The position numbers were made by a program, and so were the translations under genes. A stretch of DNA of 64,000 bases from the NCBI GenBank assembly GCA_036267255.1, contig DATAWK010000047.1, positions 285,507 through 349,506 of the forward strand. The letters run 5' to 3'. This DNA is from DATAWK01 sp036267255 (GTDB lineage Bacteria > Acidobacteriota > Terriglobia > Terriglobales > Acidobacteriaceae). Below, in pieces: positions 26,548-35,074 of this stretch. Position 1 is the first letter of the stretch. Every line of letters starts with the position of its first letter. The notes below the pieces were generated by a model that ran no database searches, was not told where the DNA came from, and worked only from the letters and a program-made list of their open reading frames with translations.

Positions 26548-27725
26548 GGTGCATGTCCTCCTCTCTCACGCGAACACATCCGCATGAGAAGCGTAAGTAC
26601 ATCCCTACTTCCAAAACCGCCCGATTTGGTGATGACAAGCATGCCGTCAGCCATTCCTCCCTGCATCACTCCCCAGGGAATTCCCGGAAAAAGCTCACCA
26701 CGAAGAGAGATGGACTCGGTGGAGAGCGCTTCGCAAATACGCATTGCGGTGTCACCACCGCTGAGAAACAGCGCAACCGCCGGAAGTTCTTGCAGTTGCG
26801 GTAACAGCGTCCGAATCGCGTCCATCGATGTTTGTTCGCGGCCAATCTCCAACATCAGGTGCGCTCCACGTTGCAATGCTGCCGTAACTGCTGGTGTCCC
26901 GTCATTGGAGCTTTGTATGCGAATCACCTCATTACACTCACACACATGTTCTACCTGCCGCATCATTGTAGGATGATCGGACCCAATGCAGAAAATAAAG
27001 GTTGCAACGAATGGAGTCATGGGTCCAATTCCACTTTTTTTTAAGGGAAGGGAATGAGCGAGGGCGCAGGCCAGACCTCCGCTTCCAATCCAGAGAACAT
27101 CCTGATCAAGCGACAAACCAGCCGACGTTAGTGCCTTCAGTTCTAAGTCGGTTTCTGCATCGCATAGAATGAATCTATGTCCTTCTGCGACGACTGCGTG
27201 AAGTAAAGCCTGCTTCTCTTCAACACTGCCTGTGACATCGAATAAGGCGTGGTTTATGCCGCAGGATCTCAGAGCTTTTGAGATGTCTAGCTGAGGGCGA
27301 TCATCGTCCTCCAAAAACAGACACCCGTTCCGCACTTTTCTTCCTGCTGCGGGAAATGACGGCGCGAGCAAAGTGATTTTCTCGTGGAACAGAGAGGTCA
27401 TCGCTCCGATTTCGGCAAATGTATTGCCACGAAATACGGAGTCCAGTTTCTTTAAGAAGATTGCTGGCATCGCTGGCCGCAGAAGTTCTGTAGCTGCCTC
27501 GAGGTGCATGAGAGCCTCTCGTTCCGGAAGATCGCGACTATTGGTATTCACCGCAAAAACGTCTGCGCCAGTCGGTGCACTCAAAACCATAGATACTTCA
27601 GCCAGTAAACCGCGGGAAGCGAAAGGTGCCGCGGCATCGCAGGCACCCGTCAGATCATCGGCGAGGATTAAACACAATGGATTCTGGCTTTGGCCGGCTT
27701 TATCCAATCTTTTCTCCTGCCTCAT
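26538..27725 (-). CDS. four-carbon acid sugar kinase (DUF1537 family, threonate kinase-like)
   Basis: A 395-residue cytoplasmic kinase with both halves of the family: N-terminal LCLILADDLTGACDAAAPFASRGL (substrate and phosphate site) and C-terminal nucleotide-binding half with LFLSGGDTAMRICEAL, GELFPGIPWG and VITKSGGFGSRDVL. The family phosphorylates D-threonate, L-threonate, erythronate or 3-oxo-tetronates. With the overlapping PdxA2 gene it forms a threonate-to-dihydroxyacetone-phosphate pathway. The ATG at 27725 lacks a ribosome binding site; a TTG at 27707 sits behind AGGAG and is an alternative. It begins 40 bases after the LamG gene, so it belongs to the same operon. Confidence 0.87.
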   Translation of the reverse strand: MRQEKRLDKAGQSQNPLCLILADDLTGACDAAAPFASRGLLAEVSMVLSAPTGADVFAVNTNSRDLPEREALMHLEAATELLRPAMPAIFLKKLDSVFRGNTFAEIGAMTSLFHEKITLLAPSFPAAGRKVRNGCLFLEDDDRPQLDISKALRSCGINHALFDVTGSVEEKQALLHAVVAEGHRFILCDAETDLELKALTSAGLSLDQDVLWIGSGGLACALAHSLPLKKSGIGPMTPFVATFIFCIGSDHPTMMRQVEHVCECNEVIRIQSSNDGTPAVTAALQRGAHLMLEIGREQTSMDAIRTLLPQLQELPAVALFLSGGDTAMRICEALSTESISLRGELFPGIPWGVMQGGMADGMLVITKSGGFGSRDVLTLLMRMCSRERGGHAPCK

Positions 27726-27765
27726 CCAAATTCGGTATCTTCACGGCGAACGGTCGCACGAGAAT

Positions 27766-29886
27766 TTATTGAATATCCCATCTGGATTGTTTGTCACTCT
27801 TAGTCGAAAGCGTGAGATGGAATGGATGAGTGGATTGATACTGAATCCACACCACCAGGTCTGTTCCATTCAGTCGATGAACGAGCCCTGTACGTACCTT
27901 GTTCTTCGCCAGCTCGGCGCCATTTATGCGTAGTTCTACTCCGGTATTGCCCCAGTTCATAACAACAAACGCGGGATTTACCGCAGGAGAACTATCGCTC
28001 GCGCTCATTGTAAGTTCGAGCTTTGTTTTCTTAGGTGCAGCCAGAGGTGACTTCCGTGTCAGTATGTAGGCACGTTGTGCCGGATCATATTTCGTCGTGA
28101 AGGAATCGCCGTCAATTGTCAAAGCAGGCGGATGAAGCCAGGAGCGATCTAGTATAGCCAGGGCATCCGATGACTGTTTGGTCAGTCCAAAAAGGAAATA
28201 TATGCTCCTCGTTGGCGAAGGTCCTTCAGCCCATGCCAGATGCGTATCTGGGGACATGATCGCGGCACTACTGAAATGGTCGGGAAATAGCGCAAATCGG
28301 CCATCGGATGGTATTTGATTGACTGGCCAGTGGTTCCATGTGGGGAAATGCGAGTATTCCGGCCTCAATTCGGGTGGCCACCCATAAGCCCCCAGCCCCG
28401 TGCCCATTTGGTAGATGTAGAACGGCTTGTAAGTCGATTTAAGATTTATGACTGCAATATTGGCACCAGCTGGTTGATCCGGAAAAGGAAATGGAGGAAG
28501 AGACGAGGCCCATGAATATGTGTGGCTCTCGCCTTGACTATTAGCGATCGTTACGGCCTTTAGAGAAACGTAATCTTCCGCTTTCTTTCCCGGCTCCAGT
28601 AAGATAGTTGGCTCCGTGAAGCTATAGTGATTCGCTGTGCCGTGGATTGTTCCATAGCGTACGGCAGTACCATCGGGATAAATATAAAAATATTCGTCTG
28701 CCCAGTCACCCCAGCCGGTTGTAGGATCAACATTTGAGAACTGACCTGTAACATCCACCAATCCATACCGCCAATGCAGAACAACTCTGGCATCGGTATT
28801 CTCAACAATGCTGACATAGGTATGCATATCGTGTTTATCGTTCATATGTTCAGCCGTCATATGTCCGCTACCATGGTCTGTATGGCTTTCAAAGCTCTGA
28901 TCACCGATCCAGATGCCATTTCCCGTTACCATGCCATCCCCAAAGTTAGCGCCATGCCAAAACACATAGTGAAATGGAGCATCCGCGAAACTTACCACTA
29001 CATCGGGGTATGGGCCGACGCGCCAGAGCGCATCCCATTCCGGATATAGCTTCAAGTCGGTATATGCCGCTCCAAAGTGACCCGAACCTGTAGGGAGAGC
29101 CGGCCATTTTCTAGGAGTTAATGCCGGGGCATTTAAAGGCTTATCTGTAGCGTAGGCCTGCGTAATCTCAGCGGCAGATAAAGCGCGATTGTATATTTTT
29201 ACATTGTCGAGGATGCCATCGAACGAATACGAGGCGGGGAAAGCCGCGTATGGCCGCACCAGCGCAGTCGCGGGAAGCTCTTCGAAATCTCGCCCGATTT
29301 GTAAACTGGTATTCTTAGTGGGCGTTAGTTGCCCTGTGACCGGAAGTGCTCCGGCAAATTTTCCGTCGACGTAGAGGCTAATTCCATTCACGGAGTCATA
29401 GGTGCCAACTACATGGGTCCATTTCATTAAAGGTAACCGGATCTGAGATCGACATATCTCCCAATTTCCCCATACAGATAGTTGTAGGCTCAGGCGGCCT
29501 TCAGAATCAATTCCAAAGAAATAGCCAGCCTGATGTTTCCTTTCCTGGTCAACAATAGCAACCCAATTCCATGGATATGACTGCATTGCAATCCATGCTT
29601 CAATGGTGAAATGGTTCTTTAGATGTGGAACATTGTCCGGTTTGTGTTCTAAAACTGTGGTAAACCCATCAAACTTTAGTGCCGTTCCGGAGACGCCTTT
29701 CACCCACTCATGATTGTTGAGAATAATATCCTGCGACCCGCTCACACTATCTGCGGCAACATTGCCGATACCTTTGTCAAACTTCCACCAGGCAACCAAG
29801 CCATTGTTCTGTTGTGACATCGCTGGGGTCACAACCGCAGCTATGACTAGAAAAAGCGAAGCAATCTTCCAAAGACGACGATACAT
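27766..29886 (-). CDS. secreted LamG-domain protein, copy 1
   Basis: A 706-residue exported protein. The leader is YRRLWKIASLFLVIAAVVTP. Residues about 30-230 form a LamG/concanavalin-like domain (GLVAWWKFDKG, FTIEAWIAMQSYPWNWVAIVD, WTHVVGTYDSVNGISLYVDGKFAGALP). The remaining 470 residues carry aromatic-rich segments (YPEWDALWRVGPYPDVVVSFADAP, YSHFPTWNHWPVNQIPSDGR) that I do not recognise as a named family. It is a tandem paralogue of the next gene upstream, with the same order of motifs. ATG 29886 has GGGAG eight bases upstream. Role inferred as carbohydrate binding or hydrolysis on the cell surface; no catalytic residues can be named. Confidence 0.83.
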   Translation of the reverse strand: MYRRLWKIASLFLVIAAVVTPAMSQQNNGLVAWWKFDKGIGNVAADSVSGSQDIILNNHEWVKGVSGTALKFDGFTTVLEHKPDNVPHLKNHFTIEAWIAMQSYPWNWVAIVDQERKHQAGYFFGIDSEGRLSLQLSVWGNWEICRSQIRLPLMKWTHVVGTYDSVNGISLYVDGKFAGALPVTGQLTPTKNTSLQIGRDFEELPATALVRPYAAFPASYSFDGILDNVKIYNRALSAAEITQAYATDKPLNAPALTPRKWPALPTGSGHFGAAYTDLKLYPEWDALWRVGPYPDVVVSFADAPFHYVFWHGANFGDGMVTGNGIWIGDQSFESHTDHGSGHMTAEHMNDKHDMHTYVSIVENTDARVVLHWRYGLVDVTGQFSNVDPTTGWGDWADEYFYIYPDGTAVRYGTIHGTANHYSFTEPTILLEPGKKAEDYVSLKAVTIANSQGESHTYSWASSLPPFPFPDQPAGANIAVINLKSTYKPFYIYQMGTGLGAYGWPPELRPEYSHFPTWNHWPVNQIPSDGRFALFPDHFSSAAIMSPDTHLAWAEGPSPTRSIYFLFGLTKQSSDALAILDRSWLHPPALTIDGDSFTTKYDPAQRAYILTRKSPLAAPKKTKLELTMSASDSSPAVNPAFVVMNWGNTGVELRINGAELAKNKVRTGLVHRLNGTDLVVWIQYQSTHPFHLTLSTKSDKQSRWDIQ

Positions 29887-29897
29887 ATTCAGCTCCC

Positions 29898-31994
29898 TCA
29901 TCGCTGGGTTCCAGGAATTAGATCAAGCGTGGTTGATTTAGTAGATTGCAGCTTCAACCAAACCACTAAATTAGTGCCTTCAAGCGTATTGACCTGTCCG
30001 TACCTGCGGTCTGGACCCCATGGAACAGTTTTGCCATTAACCTTGAGCGTTGGAATACTATCGCCCCAGTTCTTAATTACGATTGCGGGGTCAACCAGGG
30101 GCGAATTAGCGGATGCATCAAACGAAGCATGAAGCCTATTTCTTGAGTTACCGCCCTCGCGAGCTACAACGAATGCGCGTTGCGACGGGTCATAGCCTTG
30201 GCCCAGATAAGATTCTCCAGAAATAGTCATGGCTGGTGGTGAAAGCCAGGACTTTGCTAAAGAAACCAGATCGGACGCAGATTTTGTCGTAAGCCCATCC
30301 AACATAAGCTTGGTAACTGAGTCACTGGTTTCTGCGTAGGGCTGCCCTTCGATATGAGAAAGTGAGGACGAAGATGGTTTATCTGGCGCTACTGCATAAA
30401 TGCCGCTTGATTTAACCTCTGCGACTGGCCAGTGGTTCCACCATTCAAAGATCGAGTAGGTTTTCTCTCCATGGTAAGGCTTTAGCTTGTCGTTTACGGG
30501 CGAAACAATCTGGAAAGGTTTCCATTCAGATTTAAGGTTCACAACCTGGATGTTTGGATTTTGCGGACGATCAAATTTTCTAGGAGAGGGAGGTGCCCAG
30601 GAGTAAGTGGCTGTTTCACCCTGCATATTTCCTAGCGTCAGGGCTTCGGTCTGAATATTATCTTCCGGGCGCGTGCCTGCGGGGTTGACGATGATTGTCT
30701 CCTGGAATTCATGCCCTAGCGTTTTTCCATGTACAACGCGGATGTTAGAACTCCACAGGACCTGCTTGCGGACTGCCACCCCATCGGGGTAGACGGTGTA
30801 ATATTCATCCCCCCAATCGGTCCAGCCAGTGTATGGATCTGGATTGGCACATACATAATTCTCAACTTCGCATAACCCATAACGAAAATGCACAACAGCC
30901 CGCGCAGGCGTACTTTCAATGACTCTCACATGGGCATAGCGGTCCTGTTTATCGGACATCGGTTCGCAGTCGCCGCCACCCGGACACCCCTTCCCCCATG
31001 TCTCCATAAACTCATCGGTATACCATTTCCCGTTCTCCGTTACCCACGCGGGAATATAATCCAGCCCTTGCCAGAACACTAAACGAATAGGGGACTGATC
31101 GAAGCGAACCACCACATCCGAGTCTGGGCCAATTCGACGCTGAGCGTCCCATAACTCGGAGTACTTCAAGGTTGCATAGTATGCGCCAAAGCGGCCGGGA
31201 CCCGGAGGGCCGGAAGGTAAGACCGGCCAAGGTAATACCTCTCCAACAGGAGGATGGAATGCGGCATATTCCTTTGCGATTGCGCTTGCAGTGAGACTGC
31301 GGTCATATATCTCCAGCTCGTCTATGATTCCATCGAAGGAATACCAGACGGGATATTTAGGATGAAGCCACTGAGCAGGCAGAATGGGTTCCCTCACTCT
31401 GCCAATAATCAGGTCTTGGTCGTCCGCCGGAACTATCTCGCCTTGTATCGGCAACTCTGCAGCAAGTTTGCCATCAATGTAAATGGCGAGCCTTTGGCCA
31501 CTGTCGAATGTCGCTGCAACATGTGTCCACTTTTTCAAGGGGATCTGGCTTGTAGAGGTCAACGTCTGCCACTTGCCATCAACAGCCACCTGGAGTCCAA
31601 GGTGCCCGAAGGAATCGATTCCAAAAAGATAGCCGGCTTCTTCACCTCTTCTGTGGTCAACGATGGGGACCCAATTCCAGGGATAGGTATTGACCGCAAT
31701 CCAGGCATCCACTGAAAACGCCTTTGACATTTTCGGAACTGTCTTCGCCGCTTCGACCACGGATGTCGTATCTCCATCGAACATCAATGCATCGCCTGAG
31801 ACCCCGGGTACGTGCTTAAAAAATCCAGTGATCTTGTCTTCCGATCCATTCACGGAGTTGCGCGCAGCTGTGCCCGCAGTTTCATTGAAAGACCACCCTG
31901 CCACCGGCCCTCGCGACTGTGCCGAAATTGCAGATGTAAAAATAAATGAAAGGAAGAGTGATGCAACGCTCGCCAACAAAGACGCCGGTTTCAT
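29898..31994 (-). CDS. secreted LamG-domain protein, copy 2
   Basis: A 698-residue exported protein with leader MKPASLLASVASLFLSFIF. The LamG domain (PVAGWSFNETAGTAARNSV, FSVDAWIAVNTYPWNWVPIVD, WTHVAATFDSGQRLAIYIDGKLAAELP) and the unknown C-terminal region (RIGPDSDVVVRFDQSPIRLVFWQG, SIFEWWNHWPVAEVKSSGIYAV) match copy 1 throughout, so they arose by duplication. A longer frame reaches 32099, but that start would put the first residues inside the operator; ATG 31994 opens the leader. It heads the operon LamG-LamG-kinase-PdxA2-MFS and has a strong promoter with operator 90-140 bases upstream. Confidence 0.84.
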   Translation of the reverse strand: MKPASLLASVASLFLSFIFTSAISAQSRGPVAGWSFNETAGTAARNSVNGSEDKITGFFKHVPGVSGDALMFDGDTTSVVEAAKTVPKMSKAFSVDAWIAVNTYPWNWVPIVDHRRGEEAGYLFGIDSFGHLGLQVAVDGKWQTLTSTSQIPLKKWTHVAATFDSGQRLAIYIDGKLAAELPIQGEIVPADDQDLIIGRVREPILPAQWLHPKYPVWYSFDGIIDELEIYDRSLTASAIAKEYAAFHPPVGEVLPWPVLPSGPPGPGRFGAYYATLKYSELWDAQRRIGPDSDVVVRFDQSPIRLVFWQGLDYIPAWVTENGKWYTDEFMETWGKGCPGGGDCEPMSDKQDRYAHVRVIESTPARAVVHFRYGLCEVENYVCANPDPYTGWTDWGDEYYTVYPDGVAVRKQVLWSSNIRVVHGKTLGHEFQETIIVNPAGTRPEDNIQTEALTLGNMQGETATYSWAPPSPRKFDRPQNPNIQVVNLKSEWKPFQIVSPVNDKLKPYHGEKTYSIFEWWNHWPVAEVKSSGIYAVAPDKPSSSSLSHIEGQPYAETSDSVTKLMLDGLTTKSASDLVSLAKSWLSPPAMTISGESYLGQGYDPSQRAFVVAREGGNSRNRLHASFDASANSPLVDPAIVIKNWGDSIPTLKVNGKTVPWGPDRRYGQVNTLEGTNLVVWLKLQSTKSTTLDLIPGTQR

Positions 31995-32085
31995 GATGTA
32001 CTCCCTGGTTTTGCCTCGTTTGATTACGCGGCGGTTCGCAGCGAAGCAGATGCTGGATCGTCCACAACATAACTGTCGGTGGACT

Positions 32086-32100
32086 AATGGATGAGCCAAT
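32086..32100 (-). promoter_or_regulatory. operator motif B, copy 1
   Basis: AATGGATGAGCCAAT on the plus strand, an inverted repeat with half sites ATTGG/CCAAT. It starts seven bases downstream of the minus-strand -10 (TATACT), so a bound protein would sit on the transcription start and block it. Four close relatives occur at 36980, 38801, 42910 and 43892. Confidence 0.7.
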
Positions 32101-32107
32101 GGTGATG

Positions 32108-32136
32108 AGTATAAAAGTGAGGTTAGGTCATGTCAA
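32108..32136 (-). promoter_or_regulatory. sigma-70 promoter of the LamG/threonate operon
   Basis: On the minus strand TTGACA (32131-32136), a 17-base spacer and TATACT (32108-32113). The -35 is perfect and the -10 matches at five of six positions. Confidence 0.75.
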
Positions 32137-32298
32137 TTACTGCAAGCTATCTCGTATGTACATTCAGTGCAGAATTTCTTAGACACAAGGCGCATCAGAG
32201 TTCTTGGCGGACGGGAACTGCATCATTCATAATGGTACGTCCATTATCGGAGACACTAAAGCTCCGCTCACCATCGCTCCTCTGGGTCCTGATCTGTC

Positions 32299-32660
32299 TC
32301 ATGTGAGCGCAATCAAGTTCTCATCAAGCCAACGCTTCGGGAAGTCCGGTAACAAACCCACGAGGCTCAGGTCTATGTCCTTCAACCCAATCTGGAGAGC
32401 CGGCGAACCGGGCTTGAAGCGGTAATCGCTTCGCCCGGAGTCAACGAATTCCGGATTTGCATAGATGGAATGTTTATCGTAGCCAAGATTTTGCCACTGT
32501 TCGAACGTATAGCGCGTTCTGCCTTGTTCGCGTGGAGTCATCGAGGAAAAGAACTCGCCCAGATCGTTAAAGAAGAGGTTGTAATCCATTTCTGCGATTG
32601 AGTGGAGGCAGAGCAACCTGATAGGAATCTCCGGGGACGCTCGACTTGCCAAATGCATGA
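32299..32660 (-). pseudogene. displaced C-terminus of the beta-helix protein (frameshift)
   Basis: In a different frame from the gene above, this stretch encodes AEMDYNLFFNDLGEFFSSMT, WQNLGYDKHSIYANPEFVDSG, YRFKPGSPALQIGLKDIDLSLVGL: the usual ending of secreted beta-helix enzymes, where the last turn is followed by a SPAL.LGF.PID.S.VGL motif. It has no start of its own with a ribosome binding site. It belongs to the gene 32567-34573 and shows that one or two bases were lost or gained near 32655. Confidence 0.75.
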
Positions 32661-34573
32661 TTTTGCGCAGAACTGGTAACAACGACATTTCTTACGAACC
32701 GGTCATGATTTCCTTCGTAGCCCTGGTGGAATGCGGGCGGGTTTGCGGGGTCGATAAAAATGTTGTTTTCCACTGTGCGGTAATCGCCTTCGCGCAATTT
32801 TATCGAAATGCCAATGCAAATATTGTTACAGACCAGGTAATGCGAGGATCCATCATCCAGATCGATACCGAGTTGATGGACAGATTGAGGTTCGCGAAAC
32901 AGGTTGTTCCGTACAATCGTCACCCTACCGTCCGCTTCAGGATAGTAAAAAACGTAGTTCGATTCGCCGTCATGATAACCAGAGACATGCGATGCATTCC
33001 CATGGGATTGCTCCATGCACCAGAATCGCCCGCGTCCCCAGGAGTTGAACGGTCCGTGATCGTGTGTCTCACGCACAGTGTCGTGAATATGATTGAATTC
33101 GATAAGGTGGCCACCCGCCCAGCCATCATCGATACAGATAGCGGCGCGCGGCATGTTATAGATGTGATTGTGGCTGACCACATTTTTTTCGCTGATAGAT
33201 AAAAAGACCCCTGCGATTTGCTTCCCCAAAAATCCGCAATCGTGGATAAGGTTGTTCGAAATCAAATTTTCCGCTGGTAGCGGACGGCTGGTTCCTTGAA
33301 TCTTACCCGCTGAACCTACAAGGCAAATCGCGCTATCGCCTGCTTCTGTAATTCGATTGCCAGAGATGCGATGCTTGCGATTGTAGCCATTCAGGAATAG
33401 GGCATTGCCGCCCACTGCATCGAAAAAGCAATCTTCGACAGCGCAGTGCTCCGCTCCCTCGAGGAATACAGCTGCGCCTCGATGGATCGTCCAGTCGCCC
33501 CGTGAAGGAGCTTCGTATGAATTCAGAAAAGTGCTGGCAGTGTGAGCGATGCGAAAACCGGAAAGCGTGATGTGGTGGACTGGCTGACGCTGGGATCCGT
33601 AAAACGCGACGGCACATTCCAAAACAGGAACCTCAATCAACTCTTTTGTAAGATCCACGTGCTCGTGAGGTATCGCATACAGCACGCCGCGTTTACGATC
33701 CAGGTACCATTCTCCAGGCGCGTCCAGCTCTTCAAATACATTCTCCACGAAGAAGCGGGATTTATAGCCTTCATGGTAGAGCCGGCTTTTACCAATGCCT
33801 GTTGCAGCTTTGCCAAATAGCTGCTCGTTGAGTTGAAAACCACCCCAGCCAAGTTTGATTGCATGCTCGCGCCAATCAATGCCCTGTACTTCCCATTGCA
33901 GGTTGCCCCAATAATCGAGAGGGAAGAGGTGCACGATAGCTTCCTGCGGCCTGCGCCATCTTTTCTTCGTAAAAGTTGCTGGGTCAAAGTGAAATTCGGT
34001 ATTGGGCCAGGCTTCACTTGCGTCTCTTACATCGATATAGCCGTTTCCACTGACCAACGGGTTTTGGGAATCGTAGTTCGGGTATCGCGCGCGAATCTGT
34101 CGCTTACCACCGACAAAAAGCTGCGTAAAGTTCAGTCGGTTTCCGGGTACCTCAGAAAGGCTACATTGAAGGATGGCATCTTTATAGGTCTCCCAGCGGC
34201 AGTTCAATTTTCTTCCACCGCTGATGGTGACTATCTCTTCACGGTAGGCCGCATACGTGATTGGCGCCTCCGCAGTGCCGGAATCTTCTGGACCGAACAC
34301 GAGGGACTTTTCAAGATAATAGGTTCCACCATGCACCCAGACCGTAATAGGGGCGGATAGATATTTTTTCCTCGCCAGGATTTCCTGTCTTGCCCGCTCG
34401 AAAGATGCAAATGGGATTTGTTCCGTTCCCGGGCCTGCATCGTCACCGGATAAAGCTACGTGGATTTCGATGTCGCGAACATTTTCCTTTGCATTCGCGG
34501 GGATCGATGAAGAGGGCAGCAGCATATCGGCGGCCGTGCACATGCTTGTCTGAAGAAACTCTCGTCGGTCCAT
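32567..34573 (-). CDS. right-handed parallel beta-helix protein, possible GH141, 3' end frameshifted
   Basis: A 668-residue frame with Tat-like leader MDRREFLQTSMCTAADMLL. The front (IEIHVALSGDDAGPGTEQIPFASFERAR, then FTQLFVGGKRQIRARYPNYD) and the middle run of beta-helix turns (HCAVEDCFFDAVGGNALFLNG, NRITEAGDSAICLVGS, NNLIHDCGFLGKQ, NHIYNMPRAAICIDDG) resemble GH141, a family with alpha-L-fucosidase and xylanase members; this fits the fucose theme but rests on resemblance. After NVVVTSSAQ, near 32655, the frame turns into unrelated sequence and stops, while the expected C-terminus continues in another frame (next entry). So it is either a pseudogene, a programmed shift or a sequencing error. 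Confidence 0.8.
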   Translation of the reverse strand: MDRREFLQTSMCTAADMLLPSSSIPANAKENVRDIEIHVALSGDDAGPGTEQIPFASFERARQEILARKKYLSAPITVWVHGGTYYLEKSLVFGPEDSGTAEAPITYAAYREEIVTISGGRKLNCRWETYKDAILQCSLSEVPGNRLNFTQLFVGGKRQIRARYPNYDSQNPLVSGNGYIDVRDASEAWPNTEFHFDPATFTKKRWRRPQEAIVHLFPLDYWGNLQWEVQGIDWREHAIKLGWGGFQLNEQLFGKAATGIGKSRLYHEGYKSRFFVENVFEELDAPGEWYLDRKRGVLYAIPHEHVDLTKELIEVPVLECAVAFYGSQRQPVHHITLSGFRIAHTASTFLNSYEAPSRGDWTIHRGAAVFLEGAEHCAVEDCFFDAVGGNALFLNGYNRKHRISGNRITEAGDSAICLVGSAGKIQGTSRPLPAENLISNNLIHDCGFLGKQIAGVFLSISEKNVVSHNHIYNMPRAAICIDDGWAGGHLIEFNHIHDTVRETHDHGPFNSWGRGRFWCMEQSHGNASHVSGYHDGESNYVFYYPEADGRVTIVRNNLFREPQSVHQLGIDLDDGSSHYLVCNNICIGISIKLREGDYRTVENNIFIDPANPPAFHQGYEGNHDRFVRNVVVTSSAQNHAFGKSSVPGDSYQVALPPLNRRNGLQPLL

Positions 34574-34683
34574 CCCACGCCCCTGGATCGCACTACGTAT
34601 GCGCCCAACTCACTTGAACGAGTTCGTTCCGTGAAAATCTGATGACTGAAACCACGCGCGAACGCATACACAAGTTCATAAGT

Positions 34684-35067
34684 TCAATACTCTAGTTTCA
34701 AGGGAATTTCTCGCTCGACCAGATGTAAAAAATTCCCTTCCGGGTCCTGAAAGAATTGGAGACGCATCCCCGGTGCCACGATGGGATCATCAGGGAACTT
34801 GACACCGTTCGCCTGGAGTTCTTCACGAGCTGCATCAATATCCATCACAGAAAATGCGATGTGGCGCAACCCGGCATCGCGAATCGATGGTGCTGCAGGC
34901 TGGGTATCCGCGTAGACAAACTCGAGAACGACATGATTGCCAGCGCGAAGGTATACAGTTTTGCCCGTATCCAGTACGACAATAAAATTCAGATGACGAA
35001 CATACCACTCCGCAAGTCGGTGTGGGTCGAAGGAGGCGATCGCTATATGTTCAATACCTGAGATCAT
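34684..35067 (-). CDS. VOC/glyoxalase family protein
   Basis: A 127-residue cytoplasmic protein of the vicinal oxygen chelate fold: MISGIEHIAIASFDPHRLAEWYVRHLNF begins the first beta-alpha-beta-beta-beta module and HIAFSVMDIDAAREEL, RLQFFQDPEGNFLHLVER the second, with His and Glu at usual metal positions. The family includes glyoxalases, epimerases and dioxygenases; no substrate can be named. GAGGT lies five bases before the ATG at 35067, which is seven bases after the stop of the aldo/keto reductase gene, so the two are co-transcribed. A longer frame to 35133 overlaps that gene and is less likely. Confidence 0.8.
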   Translation of the reverse strand: MISGIEHIAIASFDPHRLAEWYVRHLNFIVVLDTGKTVYLRAGNHVVLEFVYADTQPAAPSIRDAGLRHIAFSVMDIDAAREELQANGVKFPDDPIVAPGMRLQFFQDPEGNFLHLVEREIPLKLEY

Positions 35068-35074
35068 CTTTACC

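Larger units (their letters stand above)
31995..32298. other. intergenic region with promoter and operator of the LamG operon
   Basis: 304 bases. Holds the promoter and operator described separately (32086-32136). The part from 32140 to 32298 shows no gene or repeat that I can recognise. Confidence 0.5.

Noticed and set aside
34561..34577. GTGGGATGGACCGAC at the beta-helix gene start as operator B
   Set aside because: The match to GGATGNNCCA is partial and arises from the start codon and first codons of the gene.
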